In this document: positions 45,006 through 56,636 of the stretch, in pieces
How positions within the stretch are numbered: the first letter of the stretch is position 1
Layout: each line of letters starts with the position of its first letter
Origin: Triangularia verruculosa
Lineage: Eukaryota; Ascomycota; Sordariomycetes; Sordariales; Podosporaceae
Length of the DNA stretch: 64,000 nucleotides
NCBI GenBank assembly: GCA_033296885.1
Contig: MU863905.1
Location: 124,001-188,000 of the forward strand
Direction: 5' to 3'
Position numbers and translations under genes: made by a program
Notes under the pieces: model-generated
The model's database searches: none
Seen by the model: the letters and a program-made list of their open reading frames with translations, nothing else
What the model was told of the DNA's origin: nothing

Positions 45006-46075
45006 ATGAAGAACAAGTCTGGCCAACAGCCCGCAACAATGAGAGTGGCCATCGCAGGAGCAGGCGGTTTTGCTCGAATTCTGGCCCAGTACATTAGCCA
45101 AACTCATTCTGTCCTCGTTCTTTCTACTCAAGTACGTCCTTGTCTCTTTATATAAATTGGTCTGTGAGCTAGTTATGGGCAACTGACATATCAATAGCCC
45201 CGGCCCGAGGTGGATGAACAATGCCCCAATTGCCAGCTTGTCGTGGTTGATTATCAGGATGTGGAGAATCTTCGGTATGCTGTTCAGGGAGCCGACCTCA
45301 TCATTTCGACAATCTCGGGCGCCGAACAGCTCAATCTCATTGATGCCGCCCGCCGCGCTCGAGTTCGCCGCTTCGTCCCATCCGAGTTTGAGGGAGACAT
45401 GTCACGGCGGCCCACCGACGATCCTTTAGATCGTGGAGGGCAGTCGGCCATCCAGATGTTAGAACAGGCTCACATGCGCTATACCATCTTCTCCTGCGGT
45501 ATCTTCATGGAGAGATTTGCTCCGGGCGGCCTACAGAGCTACCAGATCGGGGCTGGATCCGGAATTCAGGGCCCAAGTGACTACCTTGTGGATATCCAAG
45601 ATCGGAACGCCGAAGTTATTCCCAACAACCCAAATGGTCGGCCAGTTCGTGTCTCACTTACCTCGGTATACGATGTAGCCCAGTTTGTCACGGCAGCAAT
45701 CGATCTGGGTATCAGCAATTGGCCAAGAGAATACCGGATGAGGGGTGACTCGATGACAGTTACCGATTTGGTCCATACATGCTCTGATGTTCGCGGAGGT
45801 TAGTATCGCCCCTACCTCGCTTACCATGACTCAAGACTTATGTGTTGATAGTTCCATTCAACCTAACCGCTCGCCACTACCGCGAGGTCGAGGCCCAGGT
45901 CGACGAACTTCGGCAGAACGGAGACTGGGGCTACTACTACTTCTACTACCAACGGCTACTGCAGACAGCCCTGGGAAGATATCACATCCATTCGCCAAAC
46001 CTGAACGACGATGTCCAAGTACAGCCAATCTCGTTTAGGACCTGGTTGGAAAGGTTCTGGGGCCCAGAAGCCTGA
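45006..46075 (+). CDS. NmrA-like / isoflavone-reductase-type NAD(P)-binding protein
   Basis: Atypical short-chain dehydrogenase/reductase of the NmrA-like group; members act as redox sensors binding NAD(P) or as reductases in secondary metabolism. Three exons: 45006-45131, 45198-45798 and 45852-46075 (introns 66 and 53 nt), giving 316 aa. The N-terminal dinucleotide motif is MRVAIAGAGGFARILAQYI; the methionine before RVAIAG (45039) is an alternative start. Then NLRYAVQGADLIISTISG, ARRARVRRFVPSEFEGD (the family's (R/K)FxPSEFG-like motif) and MRYTIFSCGIFMERFAPGG. Substrate unknown. It lies in the gene-poor part of the window with no adjacent pathway genes. Confidence 0.85.
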
Positions 46076-48125
46076 GCCCTCCCGTACACACATTCTATTC
46101 CTTCTCATGTCGTGCGGGACGCAAAGGGGGAGATATCGGAGGCATGCTGGTGACATGCAGGGAGATTCTGGTCATTTCCTTTGTTTAAGAGTGTGACAAG
46201 TTCACCTGCATTTTTCATTGGGAATCTTTAATCCCATGTGTGTTATAGATGCGGGGCTCAAGTAGCCACCGTTTACCTCTCATTGTTTAGACTGTTGGAA
46301 GATACCATATACAAATCGGTATCTCAATAATTCACCTCTTCCCCACCTATTTCCTGCCTACCTATACGCTTGGTCAGATTATCTTCCATACATGTACCAG
46401 AGAGGAACCAATAGCACGTCGTTTCCTGGAAACGTCAAGTTTGTTGCTCAGGGCCCATCAACCAGTGAGAATCCAGCTGCTAGGTCTTAGATACCGAAAA
46501 GAAATTGAACATGAATCCCACAGAATGTAAGCGAGAGTGCAATTTGAGATCCGCGACCCGTTGTTAGGCCACTTCCAGAAAGCCACAATTGAGCGAACGT
46601 TATAACGTCATTGCCACTCCGCGCAGCATCACAATTCGGAGAAGCCCCAAGCAGGTCGTTGGCATGGTTAATTCTTGTTGTAGTGATCCCCCTCTTTCAG
46701 ACACCGCCGGCTTTTGGGAGAGCGTTTTCCTGGGAGTGAGTCAGCCTTGAACAAGTTGTTCTAGGAGGCTTGTAATCGAGAACCGCGTGGCACAGACTCT
46801 TGCCGCAAAGCTCGTGTAACAAGCTCTCAGAGGTAGTACAGATGAGTTTAGCAGACAGCAGCCGCAGATTAAAATTCCAAGAGAAGTTCTAGGACTTTTT
46901 CTTGGAAGACTCGAGGACCGGCCGAGAAATCTCGCGGCCGGGGCCGACCGGCCATGTAGACCACATTAGATGGTCTTCACGTGAATACTTGGGTAGGTAG
47001 GTATCCCGGCATCGAGTGATGTAGTACCGGGATCCAACGCCGCGCTCTCACGGCAGTTGGGCGCATGCATGGCACGGCCCGGGTGACATCGAGAGACCCC
47101 GGTCGCCCATAGGGCTGACCCGGCATGTGGGAATGCTGGGTGACCCCCGTTCACACCCACCTTCCGTATAAGTCGTCCTCATTGTGTACGGTTCTTTTCT
47201 TGACCAAAACAGTTTAACCCAGCCCCGTTCGAGGATACGGATACATCATCAACATAGTGAAATGCTAGGCATACTGTCCAGGTACTCGGTGTTCGAGCCG
47301 ATTCCGACTGGCTTCTCTACATCACCAAGTAACCCCCTCCTCACCCGACGGGAAGGATCCTTACCTTGCGCCCCTCCCCACGCGTTCGAGGCTCCGAATA
47401 AGCATACTAATCCCATGGTATCCTCAGCAGCAAAAAAAGTGAAACATGGATGTAGAAGACTTCTGCAACAGTCAGGAAGCAAACACGCATATCCCGTGCC
47501 TCTCTTGATTCCAGGTTTCCTCTCCCATCTCATACCAATCTCAACACAACCGCGCCGCATCGATCGCATGACGCACAACCCAGTTTCCCAGGCAAAAAGA
47601 TTAGATGGAAGCTGTAAGGCACAGTACGAACCGAGCCGAGCCGAGGTGCAACTTCCCCAAAAAATGGAATTGTTTGCTAGTTTCAATTTCCTCCCTTGCG
47701 CTGAGCGGAGTAAATGAAACGATTGGGGAAGGAGCGATTGTTCAACCAACCGGATGCGCTCCTTTTCTGTTAAACAGCTGCCTGAGGGCGAATGGGAAAT
47801 CTGCCACATCGAACCCTTTTCCTCTGGTCAATGATTCCTAATCCAGATTCGATCCATCTCTGCCTTCGGCAAGCCGTTTCCAGCCCTTCAAGCCACCTAC
47901 CACCGCCAGACCGGTCACAGATCGAGACGCTACATCACGCGCAATGTGACGACGCCACGAGGCAAACGCCGGTGAAACACACCTCAAGCGCGGCTGATGC
48001 TGTCAGGTCAAAACGCCATGTAGCATTGTCTTCCGTCAGACACCCTGCAGGCTATGTGACTGTTTACCGCCACAGGCAGAAGGATTAAATGCCAGAGCCC
48101 ATCGCAAACATGCTTCTTACACCCC
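46076..48125. other. Gene-poor region between convergent genes
   Basis: 2 kb between the NmrA-like gene (+) and the ADGF-like gene (-). Open frames at 47184-47717 (+) and 47249-47809 (-) overlap each other and show no protein features. GC-rich between 46910 and 47160. No RNA gene identified. Confidence 0.5.
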
Positions 48126-50246
48126 TCACACAGCTTTGGCAGTGATGTCACCGTCGTCGCTACCGCCACCATCTCGACCATCGCCATTGACATCGCCGTA
48201 CTCGGTGACGACCCAGAGACAGAAACGCTCCCACTCGACCGCCCAGTCTTTTAGGCGTTGGGATTTGACACCAGACCCCACGCTTGCCGCTCGAATGTCC
48301 CGTATCCTTTAGCATTCGGAAGTGGTCAGTTTGTTTTTCTCTCAGGCAATGACGTAGATGGGACGAGCCAAATTCTCGCCTTTAAGCCCCGAACTCGCTC
48401 ATGTGCTTGCTATTGTGCTTCGCACTGACAAATCAAGATGCTGATAGACAGGAAGAAATGTGGTTTCTCGACTTACCATGACTCGGAAGACTGTTCCTCA
48501 AAAGCCGCCCACCGAACACTGTTTTCCGCCAGCGATCCGAGACCAGCCAGACCCATAGACTCCCAGGCGTGGAGTGCTTGCCAGAACTGATGTGTCATTC
48601 CCAAGGAGGTTCCATTCTCCACAGACTCTACGCCGTCATCAAGTGACAAGGCGCACGATACCCCCTGGGCAATGAGGGCGGGGAGTGGGTGATACGAAAT
48701 GCCGCCTCCTATTGTATTCGGTACCAGATAGTTCTCCACAAGTATCCGCTTGTCTTTAACGGCCTCCATCATTCGCGGGTGTCTATAGAGTGATTGAGCA
48801 TTTCCGAGCCTCCGTGTCCCGAGCAACAGAGCGTCGAACAGATTGCCCTCACTGGCTGCATCACTACCACCCCCCGCACCCAAAAAAAAGGGAATCTCAA
48901 TTTCTTCGAGAGCGCACTGCTTGCGGAACCAGAAGAGTTCTGGTAGCATGTCCGTGAGTGATCTTCCGAGGTTTTCGGGGCCTGCTAGGTCGTATCCGGC
49001 CACCAGGTCGGGCCAAAGCATTTTGGCCGCGATGCAACTATCTGCATCCTCAATGATCGACCGTTGATCCTGACTGCGGATGGTCGTCCAGATGATCCGG
49101 AGTCCCCAGAAGGGCGGTCGCTGGCCCGGGTCGGTTGTATCGCTGCTGGCGGTGGCTCGGCGATGATAGCTGAGCTCTGCTTGTCCGATGACGCCGAATA
49201 ACTGGTCAGAGTCGGGATCTGGTGACTCGGAACCGGTGCGATAATAATTCAGAGGGAAAGTGAGCCTAGTGGCAGATTGTCAATTAGTCCATCGCGGCTT
49301 TCTTTCAACCATACTGCCATAGCATTGCCACCTGTGGGGTTGGAAAAGGGGGATTTGAGATACGAGGCCTGTCGCGGTGACCTAACTCGGTATGGAGATC
49401 CTTACCGTAGTTCTAACCACGACACGCCGTCATCGGCTGCTTGGCCCAAGAGATGACGCAGGAACTTTCGAAATATTGGCTCGTAGTATAGCATGTCCCT
49501 GAGCAGGTCCGAATCTGCCCGGCCCTCAGCCGCTTGAAGATGCTCGGTCTTCTCGGTTTCAAGAGTCGTAGTAGTATTTACACCCTGAGAGATTACACCA
49601 CACCTCGCCTTGAGCCACTGGGTGAAGCCCGGCTTGCCTCCTTCGGGGTACTCCTCCGCTGCCTTTGTCAGGGGTACGAAGGTCCCATTCTCGTAATTGG
49701 AGCTCCATATAGACTGCTCACTTTCGGTCTCGTTCTTTCGGAACCGGATTTGGTGTCTCCTTTCCTCTGCCGTAGCGAGATTTCCATGTGAGCAGGATAG
49801 GCACATTCCTGGTGTGTCCAGAGCCAGGTTGATGAGATGGTCGATATTGGTCAAAGCGAGGGCGTCCAACTGGGCGCGGAGAAGGGCTCCTTTTGGGAAT
49901 CGCTTGATGATGGCCCATGATTTGGTTTGTGTCATGGTCTCGGGGGTGGTGATATCAAGATGTTGTTGTTGCTGTTGCTCGTCGTGTCGGATTTTGGCGA
50001 CAATGTCACATGCTCTTTTGGCGATGGGGGAGAGGGCCTGGCGGAAGGAGAAGTCTGCCTTGCCTTTGTTAATGCCTGGATGTAAAGGGGGAGGGGAAGG
50101 GGAGAGGGGGTACCGCTTCGTTGTCTGGACTCTTCGGTTATGAGGGCGGTGCGGCTGGAGAGATATTTTTGGAGGACGGGGGAGGTAGGAGAGGGGAGCT
50201 CGGTGGTGAGGATGGTGTGGTATTCTTCTTCTGTGAGGGGGGCCAT
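48126..50246 (-). CDS. ADGF/CECR1-type adenosine deaminase homologue, probably inactive
   Basis: Member of the ADGF/ADA2-like adenosine deaminase group. Four exons: 50246-50114, 50075-49406, 49265-48477 and 48306-48126 (introns 38, 140 and 170 nt; the first is unusually short), giving 590 aa in one closed frame. No signal peptide. The fold is clear: FRQALSPIAKRACDIVAKIR, FPKGALLRAQLDAL, GVSWLELRLTFPLNYY, IPFFLGAGGGSDA, GTRRLGNAQSLYRHP, ALSLDDG. Yet the catalytic signatures are replaced: the HxH zinc motif is R111-A-Q113, the HAGE box is G397-A-G-G400, and the histidine of the (R)xGHG box is N423; only the two aspartates (477-478) remain. The intact frame and introns argue against a simple pseudogene. 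A non-enzymatic or ligand-binding role is inferred. Confidence 0.82.
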
Positions 50247-51504
50247 GATGAGAGGGTGGGGTTGCCTAGGTAGGGATGGACGGATTAATGGTGAGAAATT
50301 GGATGATGGTGTTGAGATGGGTGTTGGGTGAAGTGTGGGTGAGAATAGGTGTGAGATGACGTCGGGGTTAGTTGCGGTTACAGCGGCTGTTTTGGGCGGG
50401 TAACGGCGCCCATTGGCGGTTGACTAAGCGCTATCGCCGGGCGGTTATAGCGGGTATTTCTGAGGAGCCTTGGTAGGTGAGATCTCATGGACAACTTTAT
50501 GTGATGGTTTTTGGAGATATTGAAAGTCTGATTCTTCCCTCATACCGAGTCGAATTTCAAGAGCCATGAGGGTATTAAATGCTTTTTGTGGCCTGGCTCT
50601 TTGGGTTGAGAAGGAACTAGCAACTATGCTGGTCCCTCTCCTTTTGTCCAGAACGTGGCAGGCTGTTTCCAGTCTTGCACATTAGGGATGGAAGGCTCTT
50701 GTTTCACACCCTGAACAATCCCTTGCTGGGGACGAGATGAACAGCTAGGCAGATGAAGGTTGAGTAAGAAGGAGTTCAAGAGCTCAAAGACTCTGCTATG
50801 CCTTGATATCATTGCGGTGAGGTGTAAGTTGCCGTTTCAGGAAGTTGATGCTCGACCGTTGCATCGTCAACACACAAGCCTCTTCAGCTCTTTCAGCTCC
50901 CGTGATATCCCCGCTCAGGTTTGTCCCGATGCATGACCCACGAGTTGCCAAGGCACACTGTGGAGCAATGCCCCTTTGAAAGGGCTGAAAGAGGATATTA
51001 TTCAGCATTGTTTACATCTCAAACTAGAAATGAGGTCTGATAGCAGTTTGCATTGGGGAATTTGGCAACAAGAGCGTTGGAGAGTTTGTCAGCCTGAGCG
51101 GGTATTCGCGGGCGTGGGGTATGGCGGGGTAGCAGCTATCCGGTCATCGGTCGCTCCCCGAGCTACCCCTCCGTTGATTCCGCTTCCTAACTGTCGGGTA
51201 CCGCACAAAGGAGCGAATAAGATCATTGTAAACTACGGAGTATAGGTGTTGGAGATAGCTCGCAGAAAGAAAGGGTACGTATACTCGGCTGTACTGTTGA
51301 TCAGTTTCACTCTGCAGTTATCGTGACGACATCTATCTCATATATTTCCATCTCAGCCTTTTTCTAAAAAACTTTTGAGTTTCCCTACATAAAGTGAGCG
51401 GGTGTTCATCCCATTCATACTCTTTTTCTCCTACACCATCAACTCATACTCACTCCCGGGCTTCCTTCAACAAACTCGTATCTCACTCCCACCACAACCC
51501 AAAG
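50247..51504. other. Divergent promoter ADGF-like / OXP1
   Basis: 1.25 kb between two divergent starts. The frame before the OXP1 ATG is open back to 51394 but has no ATG there. No further gene recognised. Confidence 0.5.
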
Positions 51505-54500
51505 ATGGCAGCCTCAACCCAAGTCCCTAAGAAAAGCGGTATCCGCATCGCCATCGACCGCGGCGGTACCTTCACGGACTGCGTTGGCTCACTCAATGGC
51601 GAAACCATCATTATTAAGCTCCTATCCGAAGACCCTTCCAACTATTCTGATGCCCCTCTCGAAGGCATCCGACGCATTATCTCCCACTTTCTCAAGAAAG
51701 AAATCCCCCGTGGCCAACCCCTCGATACTTCGGCCATTGAGAGCATACGCATGGGCACTACCGTGGCCACCAACGCTCTCTTGGAAAGAAAAGGAGAGAA
51801 AATTGCCTTTGTCACCACTAAAGGATTCGGTGATATCTTGTTGATTGGTAATCAGTCCCGCCCCAAGATTTTCGACTTGGCCATCAAGAAGCCGGACGTG
51901 CTGTATGAAGAAGTGATCGAGGTCGAGGAGAGGGTCACATTGGAGGATTATGCTGAGGATCCGGAAAGAGTGCTCACGAAAGTGGAGGCTAAGGTTGGGA
52001 CGGCAGAGGCAAACAAGGAAGGAGTGGTGATGGGGTTGAGCGGGGAAGCGGTCCGGATCCTACAACGACCAGAGAGGGACGCTATCAAGACAAAGCTGGA
52101 GGCAGTCTACAAGAAGGGTATCAAGAGTGTGGCTGTCTGCTTGATGCATGGGTACACCTTCCCCGATCACGAAAGATTGGTGGGCGAGGTGGCGAAGGAG
52201 ATTGGTTTTGAGCACATCAGTCTGAGCCATGAATTGATGCCCATGATCAAGCTGGTCTCAAGAGCAACTTCGGTTTGCGCAGATGCTTACCTGACGCCAG
52301 CAATCAAGAAGTATATCGCTGGGTTCCAGAGCGGCTTTGAAGGCGGCAGCCTAGGATCGAAGAGTGTCAAGGAAAACGGCGAGAAGAAGGGGGCGAGGTG
52401 CGAGTTTATGCAGAGCGATGGTGGTCTAGTGGATGTCGACAAATTCACTGGATTGAAAGCCATTCTGTCTGGTCCGGCAGGTGGTGTTGTTGGGTACGCG
52501 ATTACCTCATACGACGAGAAGACTGAAGTCCCAGTAATTGGCTTTGATATGGGTGGCACTAGCACCGACGTGTCGAGATATGGAGATGGAAGATATGATC
52601 ACACTTTTGAGACAACAACTGCCGGCGTCACCATCCAATCACCCCAGCTGGACATCAACACGGTTGCTGCCGGTGGTGGATCCAGATTATTTTTCAAGAA
52701 CGGTCTGTTTGTGGTCGGTCCTGAATCTGCAGGTGCTCATCCTGGTCCTGCCTGCTACCGCAAGGGTGGGCCAGCCGCCGTCACAGACGCCAACTTGTTC
52801 TTGGGCAGATTGCTGCCGGAATTCTTTCCCAAGATCTTCGGAAAGAATGAGGACGAGGCTTTGGACACCGAGGCAAGCAGAGAAGCGCTTCAAGAAATTG
52901 CGGATCAAATTCACAAGGAAACTGGCAAGAAGATGGACATTGACGAAGTCGCATATGGCTTCTTGACAGTCGCCAATGAAGCGATGACCCGGCCCATCAG
53001 AAGCATCACTGAAGCCAAGGGACACGACACATCGAAGCACCGCCTCGCCACTTTTGGAGGTGCTGGTGGCCAGCATGCTGTTGCCATTGCTGAATCATTG
53101 GGCATCAAGCAGATTCTTGTTCACAGATACTCTTCGGTCCTGTCAGCTTATGGCATGGCGCTGGCAGATGTTGTCGACGAACGGCAAGAGCCAGACTCGA
53201 GTGTCTGGAGCCAAGACGGCCAGACCGTTGATCACCTCAAGCAAAAGGTAGAAGGCCTCAAGGAGAAATCTCGCGAGGCTCTGAGGGACCAAGGCTTCAA
53301 TGACGACGAGATTATCTTTGAGGAGTACCTCAATATGAGATATCGCGGCACCGAGTCAGCCCTCATGATCATCAAACCGAGCGACGAAAGCTGGGACTTT
53401 GGCAAAGCTTTTGTTGAGCACCACCGCTATGAGTTTGGGTTCACACTCGACGAGAGAGACATCATCATTGACGATGTCCGGGTGCGTGGCATTGGCAAGA
53501 GTTTCCAGTACGGAGAGAAGTCAGTTGATGAACAGCTCAAGACAGTTCAACGTACAGAGGTCTCTGCCGACAAGAAACACTCTGAGGCGAAGGTGTACTT
53601 TGAAGGAGGCCGTCGTGATACGCCCATTTACAAACTCTCCGATCTCTCAATCGGCAACGCCATCCAGGGTCCAGCCATGTTGGCCGATGGTACCCAAACC
53701 ATTGTGGTCACTCCCAACGCCACTGCTTTGGTTTTGGACACTCACGTCGTGATTGACCTTCCCAAGTCTGCGAAGGACAAGTCTGCCGAGACTATGGAAG
53801 AGCGAGAGGTCGACCCCATCATGCTCAGCATTTTTGGGCACCGTTTTATGGCCATTGCCGAGCAGATGGGCAGAGCGCTCCAGAAGACAAGCGTGAGCAC
53901 CAACGTCAAGGAGCGTTTGGATTTCTCTTGTGCCATTTTCGACGCATCTGGTGGTCTTGTAGCCAATGCTCCTCATTTGCCAGTCCATCTGGGCTCCATG
54001 TCGACATGCGTGCGCACTCAGGCCAAGATTTGGGAGGGCAAGCTCAAGAAGGGAGACGTCATCATTTCCAACCATCCCTCATATGGAGGTACTCACTTAC
54101 CAGATATCACCCTCTTGATGCCTGCTTTCAATGAAGCTGGTGACAAGATCTTGTTCTATGCCGCTTCTCGTGCCCATCATGCCGACATCGGAGGTATTAC
54201 CGCTGGCAGTATGCCTCCTCATTCACGAGAACTGTATCAAGAAGGTGCGGCCATCAAGTCTGAGAAGCTGGTCAGTGAGGGCAAGTTCAATGAGGAACGC
54301 TGTATCGAGTTGCTCTACCGCGAGCCTGCCAAATACCCAGGGTGCAGCGGTTCCCGCTCTCTTGCCGACAACATTAACGACCTCCGGGCCCAGGTGTCGG
54401 CCAACCAGAAGGGTATCTCTCTCATCGAGGGGCTCATTGCCGAATACGGCGAGGACACTGTCCAGTTCTACATGGTGGCCATCCAAAAGAACGCTGAGCT

Positions 54501-55593
54501 CCAGGTGCGCAATCTCCTCAAGACTGTATCGAAGAGGTTCCAAGGCAAGGATCTCTCCGCCGTTGACTACATGGACGACGGCTCTCCCATTCGCCTGAAG
54601 GTCATCATTGACGATCAAGCTGGAGAAGCCATTTTTGACTTTGCTGGTACCGGCCCCGAAGTCTATGCCAACATCAACGCTCCCGAGGCCATCTCTTACT
54701 CGGCGATTATCTACTGCCTTCGCTGCATGATCTCGGAGGATATTCCTCTCAACCAAGGCTGTCTCCGTCCCATCACTGTCAAGATTCCCAAAAAGAGTCT
54801 TTTGTCTCCCTCGGACAATGCCGCCGTGGTGGGCGGCAACGTCCTCACCAGTCAGCGCATTACTGATGTCATCTTCAAGGCGTTTGAAGCCTGTGCTGCC
54901 AGCCAAGGCTGCTGCAACAATTTGACCTTTGGGTTCGGTGGAAACGTCACGGGCCAGAAGGAGGTCAAAGGGTTCGGGTACTACGAGACAATCGCGGGCG
55001 GGAGCGGCGCCGGGCCGTACTGGGAGGGGACAGACGGAGTGCACGTGCACATGACGAACACCAGGATCACAGATTCGGAAGTGTTCGAGAGAAGATACCC
55101 AGTCTTGCTGCGGGAATTCTCCATCAGGAGGGGATCAGGTGGTAAGGGACAGCACAGGGGTGGCGATGGCGTGGTGAGGGATATTGAGTTTAGACTGCCA
55201 ATGCAGGTGTCGATCTTGAGCGAGAGGAGAGTGTACCGGCCATATGGTATGGCAGGGGGTGAAGATGCGGAGGCGGGGCTGAACCTGTGGGTGAGAAAGG
55301 TGAAGAAGGCTAGCTGGGAGACGAGTTTGAGGAGGTTACAGGCCGACAAGGAGGATGAGGGTGATGACGCTGATGATGACGAAGGGGAGACAGAGGAGAG
55401 GTACATCAACATGGGAGCCAAGAACACAGCGCCGATGAAGGCGGGTGACCGCATCATCATCCAGACTCCTGGAGGGGGTGGATGGGGCAAGGTAGGCGAG
55501 GCAAAGGCACTGGATGCCTCGAAACATGATCCGACCCAGGGATGGAAGAAGGGTTCGCATGCGGCGCGGGAGGATGCCGCTCTGCAGGTCTGA
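51505..55593 (+). CDS. OXP1: 5-oxoprolinase (ATP-hydrolysing)
   Basis: Cytosolic 5-oxoprolinase, which opens 5-oxo-L-proline to glutamate with ATP in the gamma-glutamyl cycle. Single exon, 1362 aa (yeast Oxp1 is nearly as long). The start is the first in-frame ATG (MAASTQVPKKSG). The HyuA-type N-terminal half holds IRIAIDRGGTFTDCVG, MGTTVATNALLERKG, VIGFDMGGTSTDVSRY and TFGGAGGQHAVAIAESLGI. The HyuB-type half begins about residue 765 with VDPIMLSIFGHRFMAIAEQM and holds SNHPSYGGTHLPDITLLMP, AASRAHHADIGGITAGSMPP and GSGAGPYWEGTDGVHVHMTN. Near the C-terminus an acidic insert (DKEDEGDDADDDEGE) precedes the final Gly-rich IIIQTPGGGGWG. All family motifs appear intact. Confidence 0.96.
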   Translation: MAASTQVPKKSGIRIAIDRGGTFTDCVGSLNGETIIIKLLSEDPSNYSDAPLEGIRRIISHFLKKEIPRGQPLDTSAIESIRMGTTVATNALLERKGEKIAFVTTKGFGDILLIGNQSRPKIFDLAIKKPDVLYEEVIEVEERVTLEDYAEDPERVLTKVEAKVGTAEANKEGVVMGLSGEAVRILQRPERDAIKTKLEAVYKKGIKSVAVCLMHGYTFPDHERLVGEVAKEIGFEHISLSHELMPMIKLVSRATSVCADAYLTPAIKKYIAGFQSGFEGGSLGSKSVKENGEKKGARCEFMQSDGGLVDVDKFTGLKAILSGPAGGVVGYAITSYDEKTEVPVIGFDMGGTSTDVSRYGDGRYDHTFETTTAGVTIQSPQLDINTVAAGGGSRLFFKNGLFVVGPESAGAHPGPACYRKGGPAAVTDANLFLGRLLPEFFPKIFGKNEDEALDTEASREALQEIADQIHKETGKKMDIDEVAYGFLTVANEAMTRPIRSITEAKGHDTSKHRLATFGGAGGQHAVAIAESLGIKQILVHRYSSVLSAYGMALADVVDERQEPDSSVWSQDGQTVDHLKQKVEGLKEKSREALRDQGFNDDEIIFEEYLNMRYRGTESALMIIKPSDESWDFGKAFVEHHRYEFGFTLDERDIIIDDVRVRGIGKSFQYGEKSVDEQLKTVQRTEVSADKKHSEAKVYFEGGRRDTPIYKLSDLSIGNAIQGPAMLADGTQTIVVTPNATALVLDTHVVIDLPKSAKDKSAETMEEREVDPIMLSIFGHRFMAIAEQMGRALQKTSVSTNVKERLDFSCAIFDASGGLVANAPHLPVHLGSMSTCVRTQAKIWEGKLKKGDVIISNHPSYGGTHLPDITLLMPAFNEAGDKILFYAASRAHHADIGGITAGSMPPHSRELYQEGAAIKSEKLVSEGKFNEERCIELLYREPAKYPGCSGSRSLADNINDLRAQVSANQKGISLIEGLIAEYGEDTVQFYMVAIQKNAELQVRNLLKTVSKRFQGKDLSAVDYMDDGSPIRLKVIIDDQAGEAIFDFAGTGPEVYANINAPEAISYSAIIYCLRCMISEDIPLNQGCLRPITVKIPKKSLLSPSDNAAVVGGNVLTSQRITDVIFKAFEACAASQGCCNNLTFGFGGNVTGQKEVKGFGYYETIAGGSGAGPYWEGTDGVHVHMTNTRITDSEVFERRYPVLLREFSIRRGSGGKGQHRGGDGVVRDIEFRLPMQVSILSERRVYRPYGMAGGEDAEAGLNLWVRKVKKASWETSLRRLQADKEDEGDDADDDEGETEERYINMGAKNTAPMKAGDRIIIQTPGGGGWGKVGEAKALDASKHDPTQGWKKGSHAAREDAALQV

Positions 55594-56636
55594 ACGGACG
55601 GGCGGGTTCGAAACCACATGGAGGCGAGGGATGGTGGTGAGGGGCTTGTTGACTTGGACTTGTTTGAAGAGTGGAGGAGGAGGGGCACGAGGGGTTGTTT
55701 GGTGCACCCGAGGGAATGGTCTTCCCTGTCTGCAGGGCACAGACCCTGCACAAAGGGTTCTTTGGGACTTCTTGGGACTTTGCTGAAGAGGAGGTTTCTG
55801 GCGGGTAGCCCGGAAAACTCGTTTGGATATGTGTCTTGGCAATTTTGTGTAATTTCCTGCTCGAAGCGATCGAGATTATGATGCAAAGAGATGACGATGT
55901 GCCATCCATACGGAGGCTGGAGAAGATGCCCAACCACCGTGATTTCGATTGTGATTTGAAGAAACTGACAAGACTTTTGCGTCATGGTACGATCTCGATT
56001 GTGCTGATCAGTCGACGAGTGGACACTGGGGCACAGAGAGGCGGGGAGCACGGAGGAGCACAGAGGAGCAAGAAGGTGATGACGGGTTAGGGTTCCTGGT
56101 AGCCAAAGTCGGGGAACGGCCGGGCGGTGACGCTAGCGCACGGCCGTTGCAGCGCGTTGTCGCAGCAACGCCCCGCCAAACAAACACTGCAGGGATATCT
56201 GGACGTCGCTGACCACTAGCGAGCCGCGGTTTTGCCCTCGTCTTGGGAAAGATTGCCATGCTGTGCTGTCCGCGGGTCGTGGGTCTTTTTCCAACGACGA
56301 CGACGCAACGAAAGGCTCTCAAATGACACCCAACAGCCTCCTGGTTTTGTAGCAGCTCCGTACTTCGGGAATGACGCCTTGATTCAGCAGGTGTCTCCAT
56401 TTTCCTCTTTTCTTTTGGACGCTTTGGGCCTCTTGGGCTCTCACTGCTACCATCACCACCCGTTCGTGTCCCAATTCGATAGCCGCCATTCCCAATCCAA
56501 CCTTGTCGAAGGAGACAGATCCCTGCTCGGCTGTGATTTCTACCTGACAGGCCTCTTCTCTCTCTTTCTTTCCCACTTGGCAAAAACTTGAACCAAAGGA
56601 CTGGCGCTGGAGGGAGATGCGAAAACAACGACGAAA
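55594..56636. other. Intergenic region upstream of MSD1
   Basis: 1 kb holding the OXP1 3' flank and the MSD1 promoter/leader. A GGTTCGAAACC at about 55604 resembles a Pol III B box but has no tRNA fold around it. No gene recognised. Confidence 0.5.

Noticed and set aside
47184..47809. Overlapping open frames of 177 and 186 codons on opposite strands
   Set aside because: Neither shows a domain, signal peptide or intron context; mutual overlap suggests chance.
51394..51504. Upstream in-frame extension of OXP1
   Set aside because: It begins at GTG, not ATG, and its Ser/His/Thr-rich translation looks like leader sequence; the ATG at 51505 precedes the conserved start.
55604..55614. GGTTCGAAACC resembling a tRNA B box
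   Set aside because: The flanking bases do not form a T stem, and no acceptor stem, A box or anticodon arm can be placed.
53647..56051. Long minus-strand open frames opposite OXP1 (54223-55050 and 54981-56051)
   Set aside because: They are mirror images of a well-conserved gene with biased codon use; the translations have no domain and no supporting splice or start context.
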